Positions 1 through 11,959 of a stretch of 64,000 nucleotides of DNA are shown one piece after another. The DNA is taken from the NCBI GenBank assembly GCA_963930645.1, contig OZ005662.1, forward strand, positions 5,151,436-5,215,435, in the 5' to 3' direction. The translations under genes and the position numbers were made by a program. How positions within the stretch are numbered: position 1 is the stretch's first letter; the number at the start of each line of letters is the position of its first letter. The stretch comes from Salticus scenicus. Its lineage: Eukaryota; Arthropoda; Arachnida; Araneae; Salticidae. Under the pieces are notes generated by a model. The model did no database searches. It saw nothing but the letters and a program-made list of their open reading frames with translations, and had not been told where the DNA came from.

Positions 1-667
1 AACACTAAATATCCAAAAAAGTTGATTTTGTTCTCAATATTACATTAAAAATAAAAATGTTAAAAATGAAAAAAATCGATAACTTTATTTTAAATTATCG
101 CAGATCGATGGTTCAACCATTCGTTTTAAAGGTATTGGCGAGCTCTTTTGAAAGATACCCATCATGAAATGAAAATTTACTCCCCTCGAGAGGTGGACTT
201 CCCCCGAGGGGGGGGAGGCGAGACCCCCCTACATACACAATTTTTTTTTCCCAGTTCACTATATTACAAAAAATATATATTCGTTTCATTTGGTTTAATG
301 CAGCCTATAGATGTTAAACTCTACTTACCTGCAATTTTCTGCATATAGGTAATGTATTTGAATACTTTTGAGTGTCCCTGTACATGAACCATTTGCTTCA
401 TCTCAACGAAAAGCTTAGTGTAGCATCCCTATAGGATACACATGTAGAATACCAAGTTTGGAATTTCTGCTACTATTTTTTCTTGAGATATGCTGATAAC
501 AGACGCACAGACAGACAGACACATGCACACACACAAAAAGACCATTCGCTAAAAACATGATTTTCGTATTCAGGGGACCTCAGAACATGTAAATATAACA
601 AACACTCACTTTAGAAAATTTGACCCTAAAACAATATTTTCTCTACCGTAAGGGTAAGCGAAAGTAA
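1..667 (+). repeat. Dispersed repeat family R1, copy a
   Basis: This segment is repeated in the same orientation at 32781-33405, with the same order of landmarks: the opening AACACTAAATATCC, a GACAGACA run, ACCATTCGCTAAAAA, GGGGACCTCAGAACATG and a purine-rich end. It starts at the first base of the window, so its true left end may lie outside. There is no coding capacity. The right end (GTAAGG.TAAG.GAAAGTA) resembles a transposon terminus, but I see no inverted partner. The superfamily is unknown. Confidence 0.7.
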
Positions 668-1159
668 AAATGGTATAGTTACGTGCATTAGATTTTGAGA
701 CAAAGCTTTTTCATAAACTAGGCAAATTACAGCATGACAGCACCACCTTTCAGCTGATATACAGACAAATTTAAACATGAGTAAGAAAAATAGAGACATG
801 TATATATATATATATTTTAAGGCCGCAATGCTCAGTAAAAGTTGTGATGTGCTGCCGGGTGTTTGTTGACCACAGTCAGAATTTTCAAAAGCAGTTTTCA
901 TGGTAGGAGAACAGGGTAGTTTAAGGGAAAGGACAGATGAGGGTGCTGAAGGCGCCACCAAGTGGGGTCAGTCAGAATTTTTAATAATCGTTTGTACAGT
1001 GAACGAATAGGCTGTTTTATATTATGTAACATAGTAAGAGAGACACAGCCGACACTGAGCGGGATTTTCTAACAGTGGGAATTTTCAAAGGTGTTTTACA
1101 CAATCAGCGAAAAAAAACTGTTGTAGGCTCTGAAATGGGAATTCTCCATTTCAGAGTGG
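668..1159. other. Unassigned AT-rich interval
   Basis: I see no gene here. The stretch includes a short TA run near 800-815. Its GC-richer part (840-960) may belong to the Helentron-like material that follows. The minus-strand open frame across 626-961 has no recognisable domain and lies in repeat sequence. Confidence 0.4.
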
Positions 1160-1390
1160 AGTAGGCACCCCAGGCGCTACCGAGTGAGAGTTTTTAATAC
1201 GCTCAGATTTTTAAAGAATCGCGAACCAGCTGGTCGCTGAAAGCAGCTAGTAATAATGAAAGTAACGGTATGTCTGTTCATCTATACGTTTAAACTCCAC
1301 TGAACGTAGAGGTAAAAAAATTTACATACGAGTGCTTAGAAGCCTTTCCGAGGAGACAAAAGAGTATTTGGATGGGCATCAAAAGGAAGA
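1160..1390 (+). mobile_element. Helentron-like 3' end joined to a 5' end
   Basis: At 1221-1250 is GCGAACCAGCTGGTCGC followed by GCAGCTAGTA. The same terminus occurs at 46386-46415 at the end of the larger Helentron-like element. Immediately after it, from about 1251, comes TAATAATGAAA, TGTCTGTTCATCTATACGTT and GCTTAGAAGCC.TTCCGAGGAG. That matches the 5' end of the other copy, which begins near 34941. A 3' terminus running straight into a 5' terminus is a head-to-tail junction, as described for Helentrons. Both flanking units are truncated or diverged. The superfamily call rests on terminal similarity only. Confidence 0.5.
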
Positions 1391-1530
1391 TGAAAAAGTT
1401 TCACAGGTAAAAAAGTGAACACAATGTTAAATATATCATTAAGTAATTGTCTGTTTAGTTATGAGAAAGAATGTTTAGTTTAATGCAGTATTTTTTTAAT
1501 GTATATATTGTTAAACCCATATTTTTTTAC

Positions 1531-1569
1531 CCCCCCCCCCCCCCAAAAAAAAAAAAAAAAAAAAAAAAA
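1531..1569 (+). repeat. poly-C / poly-A low-complexity tract
   Basis: A run of C followed directly by a run of A. A second A tract lies at 1753-1779. Length is likely unstable in assembly. Confidence 0.9.
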
Positions 1570-1749
1570 CTGGTGTGTAACAACCACACGTTTTCTATTA
1601 TCTACTACTACACATATTATATATAGTATATTGTGGACATATGTAAGCAGAAGACATGAAAATGACCTAACAAATCAGACATCTAACAATTATCCTGTAA
1701 GAGAAAACTGATACAGGTGTAAAGACATAAAAAACAGTTTACATAGTAA

Positions 1750-1781
<32 letters not shown>

Positions 1782-2245
1782 AGTAGAACCGTTTTTTTAA
1801 ACACCTGAGATCTAAAGCTAACTTACCTATTTAAATGGCTGTCAGTTTTCCTGTAATAACCAAGTAGTGCATGAAAAAGGATATCTAAAAAAAGGTCATT
1901 AGAGCCGTTTTTGAAATGCTGATTTTTTATCCTATTTCAGATTTTCACCCAAACCTGTCAAACTCATCCGTTGACTAGAAGAAAACAAGTATGAAAAGTT
2001 ATCTAAAAGGGAGTTAATATGGCGAGTTTGAAAAAAAAAAATATCTGTAGTGGCATTTTTAAAGAAATGCACTAGAAAGACCTCAAATTGACTTTCTAAT
2101 ACAGGACGCATATAAATTTTCCTGAATTAACTAATACATATGAAAGGACATATTGTAGGATGTTAAGATGAAGGCAAACATAATAATAATATTATCCCCT
2201 TAAATGCTACGGGTAACATACATTTTTCTGAAGTACGTTCCTTTG

Positions 2246-2388
2246 TATTGTACTGCTACCAGTGAAACTACTGACACGGTTTGACAATGCAATAAAACGA
2301 CCTTGAAAATGATCTTGACAGTGTTTTTGAAAGATTTACTCATTTCAGAGCTGAAAGAAAACGGGGGCACTTTAAAGCGAATCTCGTC
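2246..2388 (+). repeat. Local direct repeat, unit 1 of 2
   Basis: This unit recurs at 2593-2734, about 346 bases downstream, with roughly a dozen differences. Shared landmarks are TACTGCTACCAGTGAAACTA, GATCTTGACAGTGTTTTTGA and GCGAATCTCGT. It is non-coding on both strands as far as I can see. The minus-strand open frame over 2200-2499 crosses it and is not supported by anything else. Confidence 0.75.
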
Positions 2389-2592
2389 AATTTTCCTCGG
2401 CAGATAAGGGGTTAAACAAGCCATTGATATAACAAGAGCCCTAACAGCACATCTTCTCCAAATGACATCCTCAGGATGTCTTATGGATGAAAATGACATC
2501 TATGGACATCCTATTGGCATCTTCAGTTTGTATTGTGAACAAGTGTGTTGTTAGGGAAGGCGATTGGAAAATACCCTTTTAATTCTGAAAAT

Positions 2593-2734
2593 ATTGTACT
2601 GCTACCAGTGAAACTACTGAAACTGGTTCACAATGCAATAAAACAATCTTGAAAATGATCTTGACAGTGTTTTTGAAAGATTTACTCATTTCAGAGTTGA
2701 AAGAAAATGGTGGCACTTTGAAGCGAATCTCGTT
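2593..2734 (+). repeat. Local direct repeat, unit 2 of 2
   Basis: Second copy of the 2246-2388 unit. The divergence pattern looks like an old tandem duplication rather than two separate insertions, because no terminal structure is visible at either edge. Confidence 0.75.
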
Positions 2735-2875
2735 AAAAATAAGTACAGAAAAATAAGTTGTTCACAGTGACCAGGCAATGTGCTCAGTTGACAATACAGA
2801 ATTGACTAACCCAAACAGCTGACTAGGAAACTTCAATTAAAAAGTGTACTAGCTGAACAAGTCTCAAAACAATAC

Positions 2876-3008
2876 TCCAGACTAGGAAAGTTAATATTAT
2901 CAGACAAAGAAGTTTAGTTGACAATCGTAATTATCTGACCAGGAAGTTTAGTCAACAACCACAGCTACCGGACAAGGCAAGTTAGTCAGAATCTACACTT
3001 GAAAAACT
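2876..3008 (+). repeat. Direct repeat flanking a tRNA-like core, left
   Basis: This unit matches 3136-3267 at an offset of about 260 bases. Both contain CCAGACTAGGAA, TTAATATTATCAGACAAAGA and GACAAGGCAAGTTAGTCA. The two copies bracket the tRNA-like segment at 3020-3086, suggesting a duplicated or dimeric SINE-like unit. Confidence 0.7.
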
Positions 3009-3019
3009 TAAAATACAAA

Positions 3020-3086
3020 ACACCCTTGCGGGGACTCAATCCCAGGACCTACATATTACAAGCCAAACACGCTACCACAGCACCAT
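3020..3086 (-). repeat. tRNA-like SINE head (degenerate)
   Basis: On the minus strand, TGGTAGCGTG resembles the 3' part of a Pol III A box, and GGGATTGAGTCCC resembles a B box inside a 5-bp T stem. CTTGTAA could be an anticodon loop (TGT), but the anticodon stem does not pair. I therefore read this as a decayed tRNA-derived SINE head, not a tRNA gene. Confidence 0.35.
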
Positions 3087-3135
3087 TCTTTCTTACTATG
3101 CAGACCATTTAGTTGATTTTTCTCCAAAATAATTC

Positions 3136-3267
3136 CCCAGACTAGGAAGGTTAATATTATCAGACAAAGAAGGTTAGTCGACAACGGTAATTATCTGACC
3201 AGGAAGGTTAATCAATAATCACAGTTACCAGACAAGGCAAGTTAGTCAAAATGTACACTTGAAAAAT
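3136..3267 (+). repeat. Direct repeat flanking a tRNA-like core, right
   Basis: Right-hand copy of the 2876-3008 unit. See that entry for the shared blocks. Confidence 0.7.
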
Positions 3268-4593
3268 TCTTCTTAGTCGATTGACAAGACTGGAACAATT
3301 TATTTTTATTCTCTCATTTGACTAACTAGTCAAATTTGAGAAAATGAAAACTGTACCAAGAAAACTAGTCCTTTGACAAGTTTTAGAGCCAAAACTGATC
3401 ATCAGATAGAAAATCATTAAAGATACATAGTAAAATAAAACAACTTATGTGTCTGATGACTAAATAGGATTGTCATGTAGTGTTTTGATTGTTTAAAATT
3501 TTGCGTAATTTTAGGCAAATTTGTCAATGTATTTAGCAAACGTTTAGTATCACAAAGATGGCAAGTCTCTTGACAAGCTTCAATTTTCCATTTTTCTGTG
3601 TGTAGGAAAAATGTGTTTAGAAATTTCTACTTCAATGCTAATTTCATTTAATAAAATATTTTAATATGATTTTATTACCTGCAAGCTATTACAAAAGAAA
3701 ATCTGAAATTTAATTTGCTTTGCATTATTTTAAATCTATGCAATATTGAAGTTACACAAAGTCAATGGAAACTTTCCATATACTAATGACATGACGCCAC
3801 ATTTTAAGAATGAAAAAAAGCTGCTTATACTAATTAAAGTTCCTTGCCATTAATGACGAAGGGTTAAAGTATTCTGGTTTTCAAAACATAAAATTTTACA
3901 ATTTTTTTTTTTGTGAGTTTTATTTTATTTATTTCTTAATTTTTCTTTTGACGACTCAGCAGCTACAATTTTATCAGTGAATTAAGTACAATGTACACAA
4001 ATTTCTCCAATTTTTCAAGCCAATCGGAACTCAGCATGTGAAAGAGTTCTCAGTTAAGAAATAAATAACATAATTACACTATATACAATTTTATAAAACG
4101 TCTAAAAAATATCAGGATTCTATTTCAAGAATTAAAATTTCAATTTTTATATGGTCCCCACACATAAATTTAATATAAAAAGTTAATATAAAAATTTTCA
4201 GCATTGTACAAAAAAGAAAAAAAAAAGGATATTTTTAAATAAAACTGTTAAGGCGTTATTCACAAATTAAAATAATGTATTTATTAACAGTATTATTGAT
4301 TTAACTTGCAGTTTGTGTATGGAATTTGAAATGTGATCTGTTAGTAGACATTTTTCTTAATAAAGACTTGTGCTGAGGCATTAGAAAGTGTTTTAGATCA
4401 GCTTTATTGTCTTTTGATATTTCTGAGACTTTTTACAATACAATATTAAAATTTTTATAAATAATTTCATTAGTATATGGGGCACATTTTATGTATTAGA
4501 TTTTTTTAATGGGGTACATAATTTTTATTTTTTAATTATTGAAATTAAATGCCCTGAAATTCTAAGTTCGTTTTACAAAATCACTACCTTTTT
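3268..4593. other. Unassigned AT-rich interval
   Basis: I found no gene, RNA or paired termini here. One detail: AAATGCCCTG at about 4547-4556 is the inverse of the CAGGGCATTT that opens the next element at 4594. Two such ends therefore face away from each other about 37 bases apart. Confidence 0.4.
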
Positions 4594-5529
4594 CAGGGCA
4601 TTTAGCACAACTCCCTCAAAAATAAAGGGACTTTAGGGACCAAAATTGAAAAAAAAAGGGACTTTAGGGACCTATTTATTTTATGCTTAAATATTAGTAA
4701 TATAAATATATACGCGTTCTTTTATGATCCCCTACCATGTATAAGCCAAGTATAATGCCCAAAATCAAATAATTTAAAAATATACACAGCCAGTGTCAAA
4801 AGAATTCACACTCTTTTGGTTTTGTTGAATACCTTAAGATACAGGCATTGAATTATATGAGCCATGAGACTCTTGGTCCTCCAATAATTTCTATGATGAG
4901 CACTCACTTTTACTGCTCTTTATGGTGCAAAATGAAAAGTTTCAGATTTTACATTTAAAGCTATGTTTGGCAAATAGAATATACATATTTTCCCATCAAT
5001 TTTTTATCTTCAAAATTTGTTGTCCTAAGTGTGTGGGAGGGTCAACAAGAGGAACAGTCTATTACCTACTCAAGGTGCCTAGAGTGTTTTGCCCTCCATG
5101 AGGATCCGTTTAAGGGATTTTAGCCTGTATTCATGCGAGTTTCAGAGAAAATTAAATTTTCAAATAGCTAGGCAAGGCCCACAAGTGTAACCTGAATCTG
5201 GCATTTTTTATCAACTAGGTCTTCAGAAGATAACCTTTCAGCCACTGGTGTGGTTTGTTGCTTCAAAAATCTTTTTTGCAAACAACGTAAGCAAAACCAT
5301 ACTAACTATTTAAAAAAATTAGCTCTAAGGTCATGTTTTGCACAATAGGGCAAATTGAACTAAGATGTGCAAAGAAAAAATTGCACAGTATGTTACAGGT
5401 GCAGTCTGAGTTTTGCAGTAACTATGCTATATGCAACTGTCGTGAACTGCTGCAAATAACAGAAAAAAAGTATATGTCTATAAAAGTTTGAACGGCAGAC
5501 AAAACATGTAATGATTTCATGATGTGACA

Positions 5530-5554
5530 AAAAAAAAAAAAAAAAAAAAAAAAA
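5530..5554 (+). repeat. poly-A tract
   Basis: Homopolymer A run in non-coding sequence. Confidence 0.9.
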
Positions 5555-6309
5555 TAATAATCATGACATTTTGATTAAAAGGTACAAGCCCACTTCATTC
5601 TGTGTTGCTAACAAAGTTGGATATTAGCCAAATAAATAATGCAATTCAAAGTTACAAGTGAAAATAAGAATCATACCAACATCGGCTGCCACATACGGGG
5701 TTTAACCTGAGTCCATGATTTTTTTTTACTGAAAAAGCTAAAATCAAAAGAACGTCTTAAGCAAAATGCTACAATACTATTAGACTTATGATACCTGTTC
5801 GTATGCTATTATAGATGTCTCTTTATGTTGCATTTTTCTTTTCCAAACTGAGTTTTAAATTTTATAATGACATCTTTAAAAAAATCTGAAGTGGCTTCCA
5901 TGGACATCTTGAACATTTAGTATAGTTACTGGGTGTTTAAACAAATTTGAACCACTGAATATTTCAGTAAATAAATAAAAGTGAACATGATGTCAGTATG
6001 TTTTTATTCCTAAATTCATATATCCGTCAATGAACATACAAGTAATATATCTGAAATTTTTAAGGATCTCTGTAAAAGAAAATAAATAGTAAACATGCAA
6101 TTTCGGTAATTCTGTAGGAACATTCTGAAATATATATTAATTTTGCTTCATACTTTTAAAGAACTTAATTTGTTTTAAGAATATTAGTCCCCATAGGATG
6201 TGATATAAATAAAATCTTTTATACTTCTCGATAAGAGAACTATGCATAATATGCCCATCATTTCATACAATGATCATACATTAGTAAAACAATGTAATGT
6301 ATATCAGTG

Positions 6310-6760
6310 TTTTTTAACACTTTCCAATAAGATTGAAAAGTGTTAATGACTTCAGTTTGTCTGTCTGTCGGTCCGTATTCTATTTCCCGTAAATATTCAT
6401 GGAATTTCTTGAAACTGATATGTGTTATTCAAGTTCACTATCCCACATTCCCTATTAAAAATGGAATAAATACCTCAACTGGTTTGTGTACAGGGACGCT
6501 CAAAAGTATTCCAAAGCATTGCATTCTATGAAAGGTATTACAATAAACCTGATTTTGAAGTATTTCTATAAACCATACAGGTACACACTACCACTTGGCA
6601 CAAATCTTAATGAAATTGAAATATGTTATATGTACAAAAGAATGTTTTCTATAGAATGTAGTACGAATAGCAACAAAATTTAAAGGGACTATAAAAATAT
6701 TCAGTTACATTAAGGACTGTTTTTGAAAATTTGCTGCAATTACATTTTTGTTTACCTCAA
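6310..6760 (-). repeat. R1-related repeat, inverted copy 1
   Basis: The minus strand of this stretch resembles R1. The block GTACAGGGACGCTCAAAAGT here is the complement of the 'gagtgtccctgtac' region of R1, and a GTCTGTCTGTC run sits in the matching place. It is followed by a more diverged tandem copy (6775-7250). The short open frames at 6340-6683 are not coding. Confidence 0.55.
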
Positions 6761-6774
6761 GCATTTTTAACACT

Positions 6775-7250
6775 TTCTAAAAAATTTTAAGTATTAATAA
6801 GATTTGAAATAATGTGTTTGTCTGCCCAGCTGTCTGTTTGTCTATCTGCTCGACTCCAGTGTTTGTCAATGATTTTTCTTAAAAATGATATATGTTATTC
6901 AAGTTCATTATGTAATGTTCTCTATTTAAAATAGCATTAATGAGTCCTGCACAACTTGGTTTGTATACAGGGACATCTCCCCAAAAAAAGGCCAATACAT
7001 TGCTTTTTAGGATAGCCATTTTTATAAATCACATTTTAATAACTATCTACTGAAAAAATCATAAAGAAGTTGACATTTATGTGAATATGATAAAATAATG
7101 TTTTGTATAGAATAATATGTTTAATCTTCAGATTTACAGGCCTACACTAAAATATTTAGATACATTAAGAGCTGCAATTAGAAATTAATGGCTACATTTA
7201 CATTTGTATTAAGCATTTTTAACACTTTCTAACAATGTTTAAGAGTGATA
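6775..7250 (-). repeat. R1-related repeat, inverted copy 2
   Basis: A diverged tandem copy of 6310-6760. Both begin with AACACTTTC, have a GTCTGTCTG-type run, then TGTTATTCAAGTTCA and TACAGGGAC. A fragment of a third unit begins near 7215. Confidence 0.5.
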
Positions 7251-8169
7251 TAGTTTACCTGTCCGCCTTTTCATTGTGTGACAACGTAGATAAATAATAC
7301 TGAAGGTTATAATGACACAACAAGTATGTACAATTGGAAAATGCTAATAATCAATGCGTACCACATGATTTTTTGTTATTGTTTCTTTTTATTCTGTGTT
7401 AAAAATTTAACATTTTTTAATTTTTTTCTTTTTAAATAACAGTTTAATAAAATGCTAAAGCAAAAATTTCTTGTTTAGTTTTCGCATTCTGTATATATGT
7501 GGTTCTGTATACATGCATTTTGTGGAAAATGCGACTGTAGTGGAAATCCTATGTCATTAGCACTTTATCGGGCCACCCCTGGCCTTGATGACTGCACAAC
7601 AATTGGGCAATGAGATAATTTTTGGATATGTTCATTTAGTATTAAGAAGTATTTCACTGAACCAAATTTTGATATGTGCTCCCTTAACTGTGTTAAAGGT
7701 ACCAGATTTCCATTCAGACTTAAATCTAAACTATTTATTACCAGGCCAAAGCAAAGTAGTAATGTTACGGTACCAGGGGTCAACACAGGTTTCAATTTTT
7801 GGGGTCCACTTTTGTGAAAAACAAATAATTTTTGTGAAATTTTGATAATTTTTGCGAAAAAAATTATTACTGTATGAAACCTTCATTTTAGCAGTTACTC
7901 TATCTGATGTTTAATATCAAGTCAATAGCATTTCACTGAACCAAGTATACTCATAAAATTAATACTGGAAACATGGAAAATTTTTACAAAATTATCATTT
8001 TTGCAAAACAAAATCCTTTGAAAGGGATTTTTTTTTTATAAATCTAAATTTTGTGAAGGGGCATATTTTTATAGATTTGAATTTTGTAAAGGAATTCATT
8101 TTAGAAATTTGAAAAGGGGCAGCAAAAGGGTCCCAATTTTTGCTTGGATTGATCCCTAGGTACTGCAAC

Positions 8170-8170
8170 A

Positions 8171-8198
<28 letters not shown>
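8170..8198 (+). repeat. poly-T tract
   Basis: Homopolymer T run in non-coding sequence. Confidence 0.9.
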
Positions 8199-8202
<4 letters not shown>

Positions 8203-8731
8203 TAAAGATATACATATTTTTGCTAGTCATCAGAGTTGAATTTGTAACTGGGCTCATTACTGAACTGAAAATACTGAAGCTTCTGACCTAATGCATGCAG
8301 TAAAACTAACTGTGGTATCGCGCTATGCAATGATGAGAGGACAGTTAGCACAATGACCTCTTTAATCTTAGTCTTTCCTTCCCCCATGGCCCATTTGCTG
8401 AATTATCTATGAATATTAGTGTCCCTGTTACACATCAGATAACTGGCTGCCCAAAAGTTATCATTTCAGTATTCTGTAGATAATATAAAGTATGTGCCTA
8501 AGCAATTTCATCGCATCTGTTTTTTTTGTTTTTTTTTTCCCGGGCATACTTAAATAATATTAAGATTTTTGATAGGCAAAGAAAAAAAAAGGGACTTAGG
8601 GACCATTTTGCCAAAAAAAGGGACTTTTAGGGACCTAAAATAAATTAAGGGACTTTTAGGGACTTTAGGGACCACACTAAATGCCCTGCTTTTTTTACAT
8701 AACTTTGGAATTTATAATATATGCCTTATGA

Positions 8732-9692
8732 CAGGGCCTGAAATTTCAACTCAGATTACACCCACCTCAAAAAAAGTTATACTCGCCACAAAATAGGGTT
8801 GTCTTTTTTTTTTTTTTCTGTTTTACGCATTTTGGTTTTTTTTTATTTTTTCTAACTATCTGAAATGCTTTTACAAATATGCATAAAATTTATTTGAGAT
8901 CTGAAAAAAAAGGTTAAAATATCTATAAATGCGAAGAAAGAAAAAAAGAAGAGGAAAAAAAAAAAAACTTTGTAAAACAACATCCTGTGAAAATCTTTTT
9001 TATTATGCAAGATTAAGCTTCCTTATTTACCTATTTATTTATTTAACTTTTTACATCAGAAATGTCTTTTATGTCCCTTTTATTTTATCATCATTGTTGT
9101 CATTTGAAATAGCCATTTCAGAATTACTTTTTTCATAAAATCGTTGCTTACAAATCATAACATGCGAAAATTCTTGGCGTTTCAGCAAAAACTGGAAAAT
9201 GTTCACTGTTTTTTGATCATTATTCAACAAAATAAACGTAGGCAGTATCTTTAAAAGGGCTCGGGCTCATTTTCATGCACCAATATCGCATAGGCAAACT
9301 TTCGGATTTTTCTTCTCTCGGATTGTGGGCGACGGGCAAAGAGGCTCTCTGCTTGTCTATTCTCACTTTGCTTAAAGAAATCACAGTGGGAGAAACGAAA
9401 CCGCCTAGAGGTTAAAACTTTTATGTGTGTACTAGGCATTTTTCCTTTCTCAGGCTGTGACGATTGTCGGGCAGTGCGCACAGACTCGGCACTCAGAGAA
9501 GAGGAAAAGGAGAGGTTAAATATGAGGTTATAAGATGGCAAGATTTTGCATTTTAAATCTATAAAAAGAATGTTTTCTGTCACCTACCTTATCATGTAAG
9601 AATTCTATTTATAACTAGACCAAATTTTTACTCGCCACAGTAAAAATTCCACTCGCTAATGGCAAGCTGGCGAGCGGAAATTTCGCGCCCTG
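8732..9692 (+). mobile_element. hAT-type non-autonomous element
   Basis: The termini CAGGGCCTGAAATTTC (8732-8747) and GAAATTTCGCGCCCTG (ending 9692) are inverted with 14 of 16 positions matching. Each is followed internally by copies of CTCGCCACA. The flanks CCTTATGA (8724-8731) and CCTTATGG (9693-9700) form an 8-bp target duplication with one change. Terminal CAGGG and an 8-bp duplication are hAT hallmarks. The GC-richer interior (9251-9583) has a 110-codon minus-strand frame without a recognisable domain, so I call the element non-autonomous. Confidence 0.8.
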
Positions 9693-9700
9693 CCTTATGG

Positions 9701-10992
9701 TAATAGTGCAAAACTTTTTAGGGGAGCACTTATTACAGTAAGTACGTAAAATTTCAGTGAAATGTCTTCCATTGGGGGAGTCTTTCTAAAGACAAGAGCT
9801 CAAATCCATATTCATGTAAGTTTCAGAGAATATCATGAAAACTCTGAAGAGGTAGACAAATATAAGCAATTTAAGTTTGAATCCAGCACCACTCGTCTAC
9901 CAGTTTTGAAATCCAAAATTTTATACGGCGTACTTTTAATTTTTATTTTATAAATAAATATTATGATCGCTAATCTTAAAGGACTTAAAAATTTCTTTCA
10001 GAAGAAAGATAACACATAGTAACATTTTTTATTTTAAGGTGGGAAAAAAAAAAAAAAAAAAAACTTTACAAATATTTATGTCTAAATAAAATCAAAATCG
10101 TTTAAACTTGATTTATTCACCTTTTGATTTCTTATTGCTAAATGATGTAATTTCAATTTTTGTTCTTTTCACTTTCCTTTGAAACAGAATCCACTTCAAT
10201 TCAGATTTTTTAAAACTTTTTTTAATATAATTTTTGCTATACTTCAGTTCTTTAGGTTTAATATTTTCTCACAACTCAATACTTACTTAACACGAATGGC
10301 TATCATGGATAATTAAATAAGATGAGAGGATTCATTAGTTTGCTTATATTACAATGAATGTGCAATACTTACAAATGTAAGCCAACCCTAAGAAATTTGT
10401 AGGGTTTATTAGGTTGACGGAATTTAGAACTGAAATATTTATGAGTTTCTTATTTCACACATTTTTACATAAAAAAAAAAAAAAAAAAGAGCATGATAAA
10501 AAAAAAAAAAAAAAACTGATAAGTTTTCTAAAAAAGGAGTCTGGAAATAATTAGGCCAAAAATACTGACAAAATTCTTATTTTTACTAATCATGTTTCAT
10601 CCCAATATTGCAAGTGATCTTACCCTTTAAAGGTTGTGCATATCTCTTTTAAATATGCATTTCAATATCAAACAAAATAAATGATACACTGTATTTGTGT
10701 TAATATTATTTACTAGTATATAACCCCGTCAAAAATGACAGAATGTGAACGATAAATCTTGAAAACAATGTTTAGATCATGATGGTTACCATGTGATCAT
10801 TTAAATGTATTTTCAATTTTTGTTTATAAATCAAATGTGTTTCAATATTTTATAATTTTCGTTCTGAAATTAAAAAAAATTCTAACCGATCAATAAATAT
10901 GAATGACAATAAAAAAACCGCTGGTTGACAAAAAATATAGGCCCGACAACACAACAGCAACAACACATCCCAGTGTTCCATTAAGTGCTCTA
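9701..10992. other. Unassigned AT-rich interval
   Basis: No gene recognised. It contains A tracts near 10042-10062, 10471-10487 and 10499-10515. The block TCATG.AAGTTTCAGAGAA near 9810 resembles one near 5130, hinting at another old dispersed repeat. Confidence 0.4.
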
Positions 10993-11906
10993 TACGCAAG
11001 CGAAGTGTGACGCCACTGACCGTCCGTGGATGCAAGAAAATGATTTCCTATGTTATTCGCCCATTGGATTTTTTGTAAAAAATTATTAAAAATCGAGGAA
11101 AATTATTTCCCGATTTTAATCCCCATACTTGGGTATATATATGTATTAGTTATCATGTGCATGTGTTAGATTGAGTTATTTTGCTGTCAAATTGACAAAA
11201 TTTTAATTTTAAATTTCAAAACTCTGTTGTCCTTGGCGTTTTTGTATTTGGCGATCAAAAACGTACTACGAAAATATACATGCCAGATGTATATTTTCGT
11301 AATATGTATTGTGCGAAATATTGTTTCATATTATTCATTACTCTCTTAATATAAGTTTTTAAAATAACCATTATTTTTGAAAGGAATTAAATTATATTCG
11401 CCAGAGAATTTGGCGATACATATATATATATATATTTTTTCTGCCAAGGATGACCGATATCAAATCTATTCCGCTGCAACATATTAGTATCTTATATCAG
11501 ATACTTTATTTAGACATTTGAAAACAAATTTCACTTCAAATTATGATAGAATATTTATCATTTTCCTTTTAATTAGTATATTAGTTGGATATTTATTGTG
11601 TAAATATCATCCTTTGAAATGAAATGTTTATGTTTTCAATGGAATATGGAAGTTTGCTATTTTTTGTATCTAGAGTTTTGAAATTTAAAATTCAAATTTT
11701 ATCAATTTTAGAACAAAAACAACTTAATCTAACGCATGCACATGATAACTAATACATATCTAAACCTAAATATGGGGATTAAAATCGGGAAATAATTTCC
11801 CTCGATTTTTAATAATTTTTTACGAAAAATCCATTGGGCGATTAACATAGGAAATATTTTTCTTCTATCCACGAACGGCAAGTGACATCATCACTTCGCT
11901 TGCGTA
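10993..11906 (+). mobile_element. Foldback element with about 250-bp inverted repeats
   Basis: The left arm (about 10993-11246) and right arm (about 11660-11906) are imperfect inverted repeats along their whole length. The outermost block is TACGCAAGCGAAGTG on the left, with its complement at 11892-11906. Further in, ATCGCC/GCCCATTGG, ATTATTTCCCGATTTTAAT, and TGTATTAGTTATCATGTGCA are shared. The centre has a smaller hairpin (TACGAAAATATACAT and its complement, about 11267-11302). No transposase is present. The superfamily is uncertain. Confidence 0.75.
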
Positions 11907-11959
11907 TTTTAAACCCTCATAATAAGAAAAAACGATTCACTTCATTTTACCAAAATACT

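Larger units (their letters stand above)
4594..8688 (+). mobile_element. Candidate hAT-like element, non-autonomous
   Basis: A perfect 12-bp inverted pair, CAGGGCATTTAG at 4594 and CTAAATGCCCTG ending at 8688, bounds the interval. Just inside both ends are repeated AGGGACTTTAGGGACC motifs (two on the left, at least four on the right). CAGGG termini with subterminal repeats fit the hAT superfamily. Against this, the flanking 8-mers (ACCTTTTT and CTTTTTTT) match poorly as a target duplication, and I see no transposase in about 4.1 kb. R1-family copies lie inside. It could instead be two separate shorter elements. Confidence 0.4.

Noticed and set aside
3020..3086. A functional tRNA-Thr gene
   Set aside because: The anticodon and acceptor stems do not pair; only promoter-like boxes and part of the T stem remain.
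9251..9583. A 110-codon minus-strand frame in GC-richer sequence
   Set aside because: It lies wholly inside a hAT element with target duplications. It has no domain and a low-complexity composition.
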